Of a DNA stretch of 64,000 bases, positions 28,505 through 36,636 are shown piece by piece. The notes beneath the pieces are model-generated. The model had not been told where the DNA came from. It did not search any database and was given only the letters and a program-made list of their open reading frames with translations. A program made the translations under genes and the position numbers. The stretch spans positions 620,001 through 684,000 of the forward strand of contig NZ_BMRY01000002.1 of NCBI RefSeq assembly GCF_014648875.1, in the 5' to 3' direction. The stretch's first letter is position 1. Every line of letters starts with the position of its first letter. This DNA is from Streptomyces parvus. GTDB lineage: Bacteria; Actinomycetota; Actinomycetes; Streptomycetales; Streptomycetaceae.

Positions 28505-29352
28505 GCGATCGTACGGCGGGCGGACGCCACCACCGCCGCGTCCACGAACCGCCCGTCCGGCAGCGCCAGCGCCCCCGCCTCCACCGCCGAGGCCGCGACG
28601 ATCTGCTCGGCCGCCTCGACCTCCTCCGCCGTCGGCCGGAACGCCCGCTCGATCACCTCCAGCTGACGCGGATGGATCGCCGCCCGCCCCAGCATCCCGA
28701 GCGCCCGCCCCCGCCCGCACGAGGCCCACAGCCCGTCCAGGTCCCGTACGTCCGGGAACACCGACTGGACCGGTGGCGGCAGGGCCGCCGCCCGGGCAGC
28801 CACCACGACCCGGCTGCGCGGCCAGTCGAGACCGGTGTCCTCCCGTACGCCCAGATCGGCCCGGAGATCCGCCTCACCCAGGGCGATGCCCCGGACCGCG
28901 TGATGCGCCGAGGCGATCGAGTACGCGTGCTCGATGGCGAGTGCCGACTCCAGCAGCGGATACAGCGGTACGCCCGGGGCCACCGCCGCCACATGGTGCA
29001 CCGAGACCGCATGGGTGATCTTCGGCAGCCGGAACGCGGCCAGCCCCGGCAGCCCCGCCAGCGCTCGGATGTCGTCCTCGCCGTGCACCCGGACATGGAC
29101 CGGTACGGCGTCGGGGGCGGCGGTGACCTGGTCGCCGAGGAGTTCGGCGGTGGCGGAGCGGGCGTACTCCTTGCGGTCCGGGGCGACGGCGTCCTCCAGG
29201 TCGACGATCACCACGTCCGCCCCCGAGCCCAGGGCCTTGGCCACCACCTCCGGCCGGTCCCCGGGCACGTACAGCCAGGTCAGCGGCGGCCGGCAGGGAT
29301 CGTCCCGCGGGTCCTCCGGCAGGGGAGGGAAGGGCGTTTCGCAGCCGGTCAC
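28486..29352 (-). CDS. HpcH/HpaI / CitE-type C-C lyase
   Basis: 288 residues from GTG 29352, four-base overlap with the CoA-transferase gene. TWLYVPGDRPEVVAKAL, VIVDLEDAVAPDRK, VRVHGEDD and the metal-binding ESALAIEHA and GEADLRADLG follow the CitE-like pattern. Such enzymes cleave malyl-CoA, citramalyl-CoA or similar substrates, or hydrolyse malyl-CoA. Coupled with a CoA-transferase, it suggests processing of a dicarboxylic acyl-CoA. The substrate is unknown. Confidence 0.88.
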   Translation of the reverse strand: MTGCETPFPPLPEDPRDDPCRPPLTWLYVPGDRPEVVAKALGSGADVVIVDLEDAVAPDRKEYARSATAELLGDQVTAAPDAVPVHVRVHGEDDIRALAGLPGLAAFRLPKITHAVSVHHVAAVAPGVPLYPLLESALAIEHAYSIASAHHAVRGIALGEADLRADLGVREDTGLDWPRSRVVVAARAAALPPPVQSVFPDVRDLDGLWASCGRGRALGMLGRAAIHPRQLEVIERAFRPTAEEVEAAEQIVAASAVEAGALALPDGRFVDAAVVASARRTIALAGRA

Positions 29353-30548
29353 AGCGCCCCCTGGTCCCGCAGCGCCGCGATCCGGGTCTCCGAGAGGCCG
29401 AGCCCGGCCAGGATCTCCTCGGTGTCCGCACCGTGCGGGCGGCCCGCCCACCGGATCCCGCCGGGGGTCTCCGACAGCCTGAAGAGGACGTTCTGCATCC
29501 GCAGCGGCCCCAGCTCCGGGTCGTCGACCTCGGCGATCGTGCCCAGCGCCCGGTACTGCGGGTCCTCCATCACCTCCCGTACGTCATGGATCGGCGCGAC
29601 GGCCGCCTCCGCCTTCTCGAAACCGTTCAGCACCTCCTCGCGGCTGTGCCGGGAGATCCAGTGGCCGACCGCCCCGTCCAGCTCCTCGGTGTGCTCGGCC
29701 CGGGTGGTGCCCGCGCCGAACCAGGGCTCGTCGATCAGGTCCGGGCGGCCCACCAGGCGCATCACCCGCTCCGCGACGGACTGGGCGGAGGTGGAGACCG
29801 CGACCCAGTGGCCGTCGGCGGTGCGGTAGGTGTTGCGCGGGGCGTTGTTGCGGGAGCGGTTGCCGGTGCGCGGCTGGACGTAGCCGAGCTGGTCGTACCA
29901 GAGGGGCTGCGGGCCCAGCACGGTCAGGATCGGCTCGATGATCGCCAGGTCCACCACCTGCCCCTCGCCGGTCTTCTCGCGCCCGGCGAGCGCCGCCATC
30001 ACCGCGTACGCCGTCGCCAGCGCCGCGATGGAGTCCGCAAGACCGAACGGCGGCAGCGTCGGCGGCCCGTCCGGCTCCCCGGTGATCGCCGCGAACCCGC
30101 TCATCGCCTCGGCGAGCGTCCCGAAGCCGGGACGGTGCGCGTACGGGCCGAACTGGCCGAAGCCGGTGACCCGGGCCAGGACGAGCCGCGGGTTGACGGC
30201 GTGCAGCTCCTCGGGGCCGAGCCCCCACCGCTCCAGTGTCCCGGGCCGGAAGTTCTCGACGATGACGTCGGTCTCGGCCGCCAGTCGCAGGAGCACGTCC
30301 CGGCCGCCGGGCGCCGACAGATCCAGCGTCAGGGTGCGCTTGTTGCGGCCGAGCAGCTTCCACCACAGGCCGACCCCGTCCTTGGCGGGCCCGTGCCCGC
30401 GCGAGGGGTCCGGCCTGCGGGGGTGCTCCACCTTGATCACATCGGCGCCGAAGTCCCCGAGCATCGTGGCGGCGAGGGGGCCGGCGAAGAGGGTGGCCAG
30501 GTCGATGACCTTCAGCCCGGTCAGGGGTCCCGCTGTCGTGCTGCTCAT
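29349..30548 (-). CDS. Class III (CaiB/BaiF) CoA-transferase
   Basis: 399 residues. GLKVIDLATLFAGPLAATMLGDFGADVIKVE at the N-terminus and NKRTLTLDLSAPGGRD are diagnostic, as is the catalytic aspartate region PFGLADSIAALATAY. It moves CoA between carboxylic acids. Both ends overlap neighbours by four bases, so it is co-translated with the ribokinase upstream and the CitE-type lyase downstream. Confidence 0.92.
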   Translation of the reverse strand: MSSTTAGPLTGLKVIDLATLFAGPLAATMLGDFGADVIKVEHPRRPDPSRGHGPAKDGVGLWWKLLGRNKRTLTLDLSAPGGRDVLLRLAAETDVIVENFRPGTLERWGLGPEELHAVNPRLVLARVTGFGQFGPYAHRPGFGTLAEAMSGFAAITGEPDGPPTLPPFGLADSIAALATAYAVMAALAGREKTGEGQVVDLAIIEPILTVLGPQPLWYDQLGYVQPRTGNRSRNNAPRNTYRTADGHWVAVSTSAQSVAERVMRLVGRPDLIDEPWFGAGTTRAEHTEELDGAVGHWISRHSREEVLNGFEKAEAAVAPIHDVREVMEDPQYRALGTIAEVDDPELGPLRMQNVLFRLSETPGGIRWAGRPHGADTEEILAGLGLSETRIAALRDQGAL

Positions 30549-31435
30549 ACGGCCTCGGCCTCGATCTCGCTGCGGTAGGGCATGGAAGTGGACGCGCCCG
30601 GCTTCTGGACGCAGAGCGCGGCGGCGGAGGACGCGAACGCCACGGCCTCGGCCACCGGCCGCCCCTCGCCGAGCGCCACGGCCAGCGTCCCGACGAACGT
30701 GTCCCCGGCACCGGTGGTGTCGACGGCGGTCACCGAAGGGGCCTCGAAGAGCACCGGCTCGCCGCCCCGGGCCGCGTACAGGCAGCCCTTCGCGCCGAGC
30801 GTGACGATGACCTCGGGCACCCGGCGCAGCAGGATCTGGGCGGCGGCGTGCGGTTCGTCCTGCCCGGACAGCTCGGCGGCCTCGTGCTCGTTGGGGACCA
30901 ACAGGTCGATGTGGTCGAGGAGTTCGTCGGGCAGCGGCTGTACGGGAGCCGGGGTGAGGATGGTCCGCACGCCCTGCGCCCGGGCCGCGCGGGCGCCCTC
31001 GACGACGGCGGAGAGGGGGAGTTCGAGCTGCATGAGGAGGATCTCGGACGCGGCGATCGCCGCGATCTCCCCGGGGCCGAGCGTGGTGACGACGCCGTTC
31101 GCCCCCGGGACCACGACGATCGCGTTGGAGCCGGTGTCGTCGACGACGATGTGCGCGGTGCCGCTGGGGCCCTCGGCGGTGTGCAGGAGGTCGGTGTCGA
31201 CTCCGGCGTGTTCGAGGCCCTCGCGCAGCCGTGTCCCGTACACGTCGTCGCCGACCGCGCCGATCATCATCACCTCGCCGCCCGCGCGGGCGGCGGCGAC
31301 GGCCTGGTTGGCGCCCTTGCCGCCGGGGATCGTCCGGAACTCCCGTCCGGTGACCGTCTCGCCGCGTCCGGGGGCGCGTGCCGTGTAGGCGACGAGGTCC
31401 ATATTGGTGCTGCCGAGCACCGCGATGCGGGTCAT
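30545..31435 (-). CDS. rbsK: Ribokinase / PfkB-family sugar kinase
   Basis: 296 residues. The PfkB signatures are clear: IPGGKGANQAVAAARAGG near the N-terminus and VDTTGAGDTFVGTLAVAL with the catalytic Asp. MTRIAVLGSTNMDLVAYTARAP is typical of ribokinase (RbsK), which makes ribose 5-phosphate. It starts within the stop of the last ADP-ribosylglycohydrolase gene. No ribose transporter is nearby, so the ribose may come from the glycohydrolases; that is inference. Confidence 0.85.
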   Translation of the reverse strand: MTRIAVLGSTNMDLVAYTARAPGRGETVTGREFRTIPGGKGANQAVAAARAGGEVMMIGAVGDDVYGTRLREGLEHAGVDTDLLHTAEGPSGTAHIVVDDTGSNAIVVVPGANGVVTTLGPGEIAAIAASEILLMQLELPLSAVVEGARAARAQGVRTILTPAPVQPLPDELLDHIDLLVPNEHEAAELSGQDEPHAAAQILLRRVPEVIVTLGAKGCLYAARGGEPVLFEAPSVTAVDTTGAGDTFVGTLAVALGEGRPVAEAVAFASSAAALCVQKPGASTSMPYRSEIEAEAV

Positions 31436-32874
31436 GGGCGCAGAGCCTCCTGGTGGGTCAGTGCGGCGAGGGCGTCGAAGCCGATCCCGTCGAATCCGGG
31501 TACGGAGGTGGCGAGCCGGTTCTTCAGCGGCGCGGTCCAGTGGTGGGGCAGGGCGTCCGGCGCGCCCGCGAGGAGTCCGGCGAGGGAGCCCGCGGTGGCC
31601 CCGTTGGAGTCGGTGTCCCAGCCGCCGGAGACCGCGTTGCCGATCGACCGGGTGAAGTCGCCGTCGGCGTGGGTGAGGGCGGCGGCCAGCAGCGCGGCGT
31701 TGGGCAGCACATGCACCCAGTGGTGCGTGTCGGCGTACGCGGCGTGCAGCCGGTCCACCACCGCGTCGAACTCCCCTTCCGTGCGGGCGGTTTCGATGCC
31801 GAGGCGGACCGCACGGGCGTACCGCGAGTGCGGCGGCACCACCCGCAGGCCGGCCGCCAGGCAGCCGTGCACATCGCTCTCGCCGCCCGCCGCCACGGCC
31901 AGCGCGGCGGCGGTGAACATCGCGCCGTACACCCCGTTGCCGGTGTGGGTGAGGACCGCGTCCCGGTGTGCCTGGGCGGCGGCCCCGGCCGGGTCTCCGG
32001 GGTGGGTCCAGCCGTGCACGTCGGCCCGGATCTGCGCGCCGATCCACTCCCGGAACGGGTTGCGGAAGCGGGCCGTCTCCGGGGGTTCGACGCCCGCCAG
32101 GAGATGGCCGTACGCGATGCGCTCGGCGGTGAAGGTACGCCCGGCCGGAAGCTCGTCCAGCCAGAGCCGGGCCAGGTCGGCGGTGGTGAAGGAGCGCCCG
32201 TGCCGCTGGAGCAACAGCAGGGTGAGCAGCGGGTAGTTGAGGTCGTCGTCCTCCGGCATGCCGTCGATGTTCTCGGCGAGCGAGGTGGGGGCCGAGCGGC
32301 GGTTCCAGGGGTGGGCGGCGAGCAGCTCGGCGGGTACGCCGCGCGCGGTGAACCAGGTGGTGAGGGGCCAGTTGCCGGCCGCGCGGGCCAGGGCGCGGAT
32401 GCCGGCCAGCGGCAGCTTCTCGACCGGTTTGCCGAGGAGGCAGCCCGCCGCCCGGCCCAGCCAGGCGGCGTGCAGTCGGGAGGGGGTGGCGGAGGGCGTC
32501 CGGCCCCGGCCGGCGGTGGGCGGCCCGTCCCGGTCGGCGACGGCGGGCGCGGACTCGGGCGGCCCCGGCCAGTGCGGGCAGGCGGCCACGATCGCGTCCA
32601 GGTCGGTCGGCTCGTCGGCGGCCAACGGCGAATCCAGCGCGGCGAGTTCATCCAGCAGCTCACCGGCCAGCGCCCGTAGCCGGGGCGGGGCCGGCGGTTC
32701 GGAGGCGCCCGCGCGGTCGGGGGCGGGGGAGCCCCCGGCCGCGTACCACCGCTCCCCGATCTCCCGGGCGTCCCGGCCGTCCTGCGCGGCCTGCCTCAGC
32801 TCGTGCCCGACCAGGTCCTCGGGCTGCACCCAGGTGAGGCGGACGCGCGGATCCCGGGGCGGGACGGCGCTCAC
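31432..32874 (-). CDS. ADP-ribosylglycohydrolase-family protein, paralogue 4
   Basis: 480 residues, the longest of the four. About 130 residues precede the DraG/ARH domain (LHAAWLGRAAGCLLGKPVEK). The first metal motif is EDDDLNYPLL, where the usual D-D-T is D-D-D. The second, GWDTDSNGATAGSLAG, keeps both aspartates. Start and stop overlap neighbouring genes by four bases each. The changed threonine may alter substrate or metal use. Confidence 0.85.
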   Translation of the reverse strand: MSAVPPRDPRVRLTWVQPEDLVGHELRQAAQDGRDAREIGERWYAAGGSPAPDRAGASEPPAPPRLRALAGELLDELAALDSPLAADEPTDLDAIVAACPHWPGPPESAPAVADRDGPPTAGRGRTPSATPSRLHAAWLGRAAGCLLGKPVEKLPLAGIRALARAAGNWPLTTWFTARGVPAELLAAHPWNRRSAPTSLAENIDGMPEDDDLNYPLLTLLLLQRHGRSFTTADLARLWLDELPAGRTFTAERIAYGHLLAGVEPPETARFRNPFREWIGAQIRADVHGWTHPGDPAGAAAQAHRDAVLTHTGNGVYGAMFTAAALAVAAGGESDVHGCLAAGLRVVPPHSRYARAVRLGIETARTEGEFDAVVDRLHAAYADTHHWVHVLPNAALLAAALTHADGDFTRSIGNAVSGGWDTDSNGATAGSLAGLLAGAPDALPHHWTAPLKNRLATSVPGFDGIGFDALAALTHQEALRP

Positions 32875-34064
32875 CGCTCACCGGCCAGCGCGGTGAACGC
32901 CTCCTCGTGGGCCGCGCGCCGCTCCAGGTCGCGGGCGAAGACCTCCCGGGCCACCTGCGCCAGCGCCCGGGCCGGGGTGTGCAGATCCAGGCGGCTCGCC
33001 TCCGCGACCGTCTCCGCCCAGTCGGCCGGGATCTCGCCGCCCAGCGCGCCCGCCAGCGCCCCGCTCATCGTCGCGATGGAGTCGCAGTCGCGGCCGTAGT
33101 TCACCGAACCCAGCACCGTACGCCGGTAGTCGCCGCCCCCGACCAGCAACATCCCCAGGGCGACGGGCAGTTCCTCGATGGCGTGCAGCCGGGAGGGGCG
33201 GCGGGCGCCGAGTGCGGGGGAGCGGTAGTCGGGGCCGACCGTGTCGAAGGGCTCCACGGCCGCCCGCATCGGAGCGAGTGCGGACTCGAAGTCGTCGTGG
33301 TGCGAAGCGACTTCGCAGACCTCCTCGATCGCGGAGCGGGTGCCGTCCTTCGCCAGCGCGAGCGCGGCGTCGACCACCGCGTCGGGGGTCGCGCCAGGGT
33401 GGCAGGCGGCGGCGACGGAGGCCGCGAAGACCCCGGCGGCCTCGCGCCCGTACGACGACTGGTGCGGGGCCGCGACCTCCAGCGCCTCGGCGTACGCGGC
33501 CTCCGGGTGACCGGCGTTGACCAGGCCGACCGGGGCCATGTACATCGCCGCCCCGCAGTTGACGATGTTGCCCGCCCCGGCCTCGCGCGGGTCCATGTGC
33601 CCGTAGTGCAGCCGGGCCACGATCCACTTCTCCGCCAGGAAGATCCGCTGGAGGGGGAGCGCCTCGGCCTCCAGCTCCGGGATCCAGCGGGGCGAGAGCA
33701 GATCCGGGACCAGATGGTCGGCGACGGCGTACGCGTCGAGGTGGTCGCGGACCTTCTCGTAGACCCGGATCAGGGCGTGGGTCATCAAGGTGTCGTCGGT
33801 GACGTGCCCGTCGCCCTTGTGGTACGGCGCGATGGGGCGGGCGGTGCGCCAGTCCTCGCCGTACCAGGGGCCGACGATCCCGGTCACCCGGCCGCCGTGG
33901 CGTTCGGCGATCTGCTCGGGGGTCCAGCCTTCGACCGGGCCGCCGAGCGCGTCCCCGACGGCCGCGCCGACGAGGGCCCGGGTGAAGCGGTCATCGAGTC
34001 CGGGGGTGGAGGGAGAGGTCTGCGGGGTCGAGGCGGCCGGAGCTGTGGCCGTTGTGGGCGTCAT
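32871..34064 (-). CDS. ADP-ribosylglycohydrolase (DraG/ARH), paralogue 3
   Basis: 397 residues from ATG 34064, preceded by GGTGGA. A GTG at 34079 would add five residues. The domain starts RALVGAAVGDALGGPVEG. Both metal sites look intact: VTDDTLM at about 88-92, and GRDCDSIATMSGALAGAL near residue 325. The start lies within the last 74 bases of paralogue 2, in another frame. It is the best-preserved copy together with paralogue 1. Confidence 0.88.
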   Translation of the reverse strand: MTPTTATAPAASTPQTSPSTPGLDDRFTRALVGAAVGDALGGPVEGWTPEQIAERHGGRVTGIVGPWYGEDWRTARPIAPYHKGDGHVTDDTLMTHALIRVYEKVRDHLDAYAVADHLVPDLLSPRWIPELEAEALPLQRIFLAEKWIVARLHYGHMDPREAGAGNIVNCGAAMYMAPVGLVNAGHPEAAYAEALEVAAPHQSSYGREAAGVFAASVAAACHPGATPDAVVDAALALAKDGTRSAIEEVCEVASHHDDFESALAPMRAAVEPFDTVGPDYRSPALGARRPSRLHAIEELPVALGMLLVGGGDYRRTVLGSVNYGRDCDSIATMSGALAGALGGEIPADWAETVAEASRLDLHTPARALAQVAREVFARDLERRAAHEEAFTALAGER

Positions 34065-35280
34065 GCCGGAATTGTCCACCCAGGAGGGCCGGTTCCGTGG
34101 CTGCCAGGAGCCCGGCGAGTTCGATCAGATCCGTGCCCGCGAGCCGGGGCAGCGCGCAGCCCGCGAGCGTCCGGCAGGCCTCGCGCCAGCCCGCCGGTAC
34201 GGCGGTGATCGAGCCGATCGCCCCGGTGAGCGCCCCGGCCAGGGCGGGCGCGGAGTCGGCGACCCGGGAGAGGCAGGCAGCGGCCGGGATCGCCTGGGCG
34301 ATCTCGCCCCGGGCGGCGGTGGTCAGGGCGAGCGCGACGGGGACGGTCTCGGCCGCCGCGATCCCGTAGCTGTAGACGTGGTCCACGATCTGGTGCTCCA
34401 GGACCGGGACCAGGGCGAACGCCCCGGCCGGCTCGTCCGCGAACTCCCGGGCCAGGCGGACCGCGTGCACGGCGTTGCGGGCGATTTCGGTGCCGTCGGG
34501 GAGCCGGTCGAGGGCGGCGTTGACCACGGTGTCGACGTCCGCCCCGGCCAGCGCCACGGCGATCGCGGCGGCCACCGCCCGGGCGCCGTGCACCCCGTCG
34601 CCGTCCTGGGTGTAGCGGGCGTCGAACTCCGCGAGCGCCGCCGCCTCCGCCGGATCGCCCGGGTGGACCACGGCGAGCACGGCCGCCCGGACGCAGGCGG
34701 CGTCGTCGAAGTAGTGCGGGTTGTCGTGCCCGGTGGCGGGCGGCCTCAGCCCGGCGGCCAGGTTGCCGAGCCCGGCCCGTACCGAGATCCGGGCCCGCAG
34801 CGGAAGGACGGCCGCCTCGACCTCGGGGGCCCGGGCGCTGGCCGCGGCGACGGTGGCGGCCAGCGCGTTCCAGGCCCGGTCGACGGCGTCCCGCATCCGG
34901 CGCCCGGGGGCCAGCCCCACCGCGTCGTCGGCCGCCGCCAGCACCGTACGGGCGGCGAACGCGGCCCACTCGGCGTCGTCGGACGGTCCGAGCCGCAGTG
35001 GCTCGGGCGGCTGGTTGAGGGCGATGGGCACGGGCAGCGTGGTGGTGGCGTTCTGCTCGGCGAAGGTGTCCAGCTCCCGGGTGAGCCGCCGGGTCCACTC
35101 GGGCATCCGGGCCGCCCGGTGCCGCGCGGCGGGCCACCCGGCGGCGTCCCCGGCGGCCAGCCCGAGGAGCAGCCCCTCGATCCGGGCGCGGCGGGAGGGG
35201 GTGGGGAGCACCCCCTCCGGGCCGCCCGTCGTCGTCTCGCCCGTCGTCTCGCCTGTCGTCGTCTCGCCCGTCGTCGTCAT
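33991..35280 (-). CDS. Degenerate ADP-ribosylglycohydrolase-family protein, paralogue 2
   Basis: 429 residues. After a Thr/Gly/Glu repeat leader (residues 2-20) the domain begins IEGLLLGLAAGDAAGW. The first metal motif reads SDDAEWAAFAA instead of T-D-D-T-E, and the second reads SRVADSAPALAGALTG instead of G-R-D-A-D-T, losing one aspartate. It may therefore be inactive or bind rather than cleave. Start overlaps paralogue 1 (ATGA). The coding frame is otherwise intact, so it is not a pseudogene. Confidence 0.78.
   Translation of the reverse strand: MTTTGETTTGETTGETTTGGPEGVLPTPSRRARIEGLLLGLAAGDAAGWPAARHRAARMPEWTRRLTRELDTFAEQNATTTLPVPIALNQPPEPLRLGPSDDAEWAAFAARTVLAAADDAVGLAPGRRMRDAVDRAWNALAATVAAASARAPEVEAAVLPLRARISVRAGLGNLAAGLRPPATGHDNPHYFDDAACVRAAVLAVVHPGDPAEAAALAEFDARYTQDGDGVHGARAVAAAIAVALAGADVDTVVNAALDRLPDGTEIARNAVHAVRLAREFADEPAGAFALVPVLEHQIVDHVYSYGIAAAETVPVALALTTAARGEIAQAIPAAACLSRVADSAPALAGALTGAIGSITAVPAGWREACRTLAGCALPRLAGTDLIELAGLLAATEPALLGGQFRHDAHNGHSSGRLDPADLSLHPRTR
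35226..35280 (-). repeat. Short tandem repeat encoding the N-terminus of ARH paralogue 2
   Basis: The stretch is built from repeats of GACGACGGGCGAGAC-type units on the minus strand, encoding T-T-G-E-T modules. The repeat unit is 9-15 bases and stays in frame. It probably varies in copy number between strains. Confidence 0.7.
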
Positions 35281-36365
35281 CGTCCCTCCTCCCGTCCCGG
35301 CTCGAAAGACGCGGCCACCGACGCCATGTCCCGTACGGCCGAAGGTTCACGGCCGCCACCGCGCTCCGGCGTCGCCCCCGCGTCCGGGTCGTCCGGGGTC
35401 AGCAGTTCCGCGATGTCCAGCACGTGGTAGCCGCGCATCGAGGGCAGGCAGCTGCCCCGGACCGGGCCGATCGCGCTCGCCCAGTCCGGGGGGATGGCGC
35501 TCGCCCCGTGCAGCGCCCCGGCCAGTGACCCCGCCACCGCCGCCGTCGTATCCGCGTCCCGGCCCATGTTGACGGCCGTGAGCACCGCCGTCCGGAAGTC
35601 CCCGCGCGCCGCTGTGAACGCCCCGAACGCCAGGCCCACCGCCTCCGGCGCCAGGTCCGTCCACGGGTAGCCGGCGATCACCACCGCCGAGCGCACCGCC
35701 CGCTCCATCGTGAGCCGGTCGGGGTAGGGGCGCTGGGCCGCCGCCACCGCCCGGCGCAGCGAGCGGGCCGTCCAGGAGTCCATCGGGACCACCGAGAGCG
35801 CGGCCGCGATCACCGAGGCGAGGCCCGAGCCGACCATGGCCGCCGCGACCCCTGCCGCAACGGCCCGGCCCCCGTAGATCCCCTCGCCCTCGTGGCTGAC
35901 CCGGCCGTCCACCGCGACCAGCCGGGCCGCCTCGGCCGGGCGGCCCGCCGCGAACACCCCGAAGGGCGCCGCCCGCATCGCGAGCCCATCGCTCCAGGCG
36001 TGCCGGTGCTGGGCCGAGATCGGTGCGGCCAGGCCCCGGCGCAGGTTCTCCAGCGTGCCGCGCTCACTGAACCCGGCCCCCCGGAACGGGCCCTCGTCGA
36101 GATCGGCGATCCAGTGGTGCCAGGCCCGCTCCACATGGGTGACGTCGAGCGCGGAGCCGTGCCGGGCCAGCAGCAGCCCGGAGAAGATCGCGTACTCCGT
36201 GTCGTCGGTGCCCGCCGGGTCGTCGCTCACGAACCCCTCGATCCGCCCCCAGCGGCTGCGGATCTCGGAGGGCCGCAGATTCTCCGCCGGGGCGCCGAGC
36301 GCGTCCCCGACCGCCAGTCCCAGCAGTGCGCCCCTGGCCCGGTCGTGGCCGATGGCCGTGTTCAT
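35277..36365 (-). CDS. ADP-ribosylglycohydrolase (DraG/ARH), paralogue 1
   Basis: 362 residues, first gene of the seven-gene chain. ATG 36365 has GGAGGG nine bases upstream; the frame is open beyond it, but that part is intergenic in character. RARGALLGLAVGDALGAPAE opens the domain. Metal motifs are intact: GTDDTEYAIF (53-56 TDDT) and GRDADTTAAVAGSLAGAL (268-273). Family members remove ADP-ribose from proteins or small molecules using two Mg ions. Confidence 0.88.
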   Translation of the reverse strand: MNTAIGHDRARGALLGLAVGDALGAPAENLRPSEIRSRWGRIEGFVSDDPAGTDDTEYAIFSGLLLARHGSALDVTHVERAWHHWIADLDEGPFRGAGFSERGTLENLRRGLAAPISAQHRHAWSDGLAMRAAPFGVFAAGRPAEAARLVAVDGRVSHEGEGIYGGRAVAAGVAAAMVGSGLASVIAAALSVVPMDSWTARSLRRAVAAAQRPYPDRLTMERAVRSAVVIAGYPWTDLAPEAVGLAFGAFTAARGDFRTAVLTAVNMGRDADTTAAVAGSLAGALHGASAIPPDWASAIGPVRGSCLPSMRGYHVLDIAELLTPDDPDAGATPERGGGREPSAVRDMASVAASFEPGREEGR

Positions 36366-36506
36366 CGCGTCGCCCTCCGCATCTCCGGCGGGTCCGAGCC
36401 GGAGTCGGACCGGGGCCTTCGACGGGCCCTGTCCGCATCTGTCCCACGCGGAGGGCGAAGGGAGGCGGGAAACGCCGGGAAATGGGCCGGGCGGATGACG
36501 GCCGAG

Positions 36507-36566
36507 GAAGCTGAGGCTGCCCTTTCTCCGCAGGTCAGAGGGGGTGTAGGGCAGCCTTGCCTTGCT
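36507..36566 (+). promoter_or_regulatory. Inverted repeat upstream of the VIT1/CCC1 transporter, iron-box-like
   Basis: AGGCTGCCCT (36514-36523) and AGGGCAGCCT (36548-36557) are perfect inverted repeats 24 bases apart. Each half, with flanks, resembles the actinobacterial DmdR/IdeR iron box TTAGGTTAGGCT(N)ACCTAA at about 11 of 19 positions. The rest of 36366-36636 has the divergent promoters and no gene. Confidence 0.35.
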
Positions 36567-36636
36567 GGCGGCGATCCCCCGGAAGGCGTACCTTGGACTT
36601 TGTCGAAAGTTGTACTCAGCAGGGGAGAAGTGAGTC

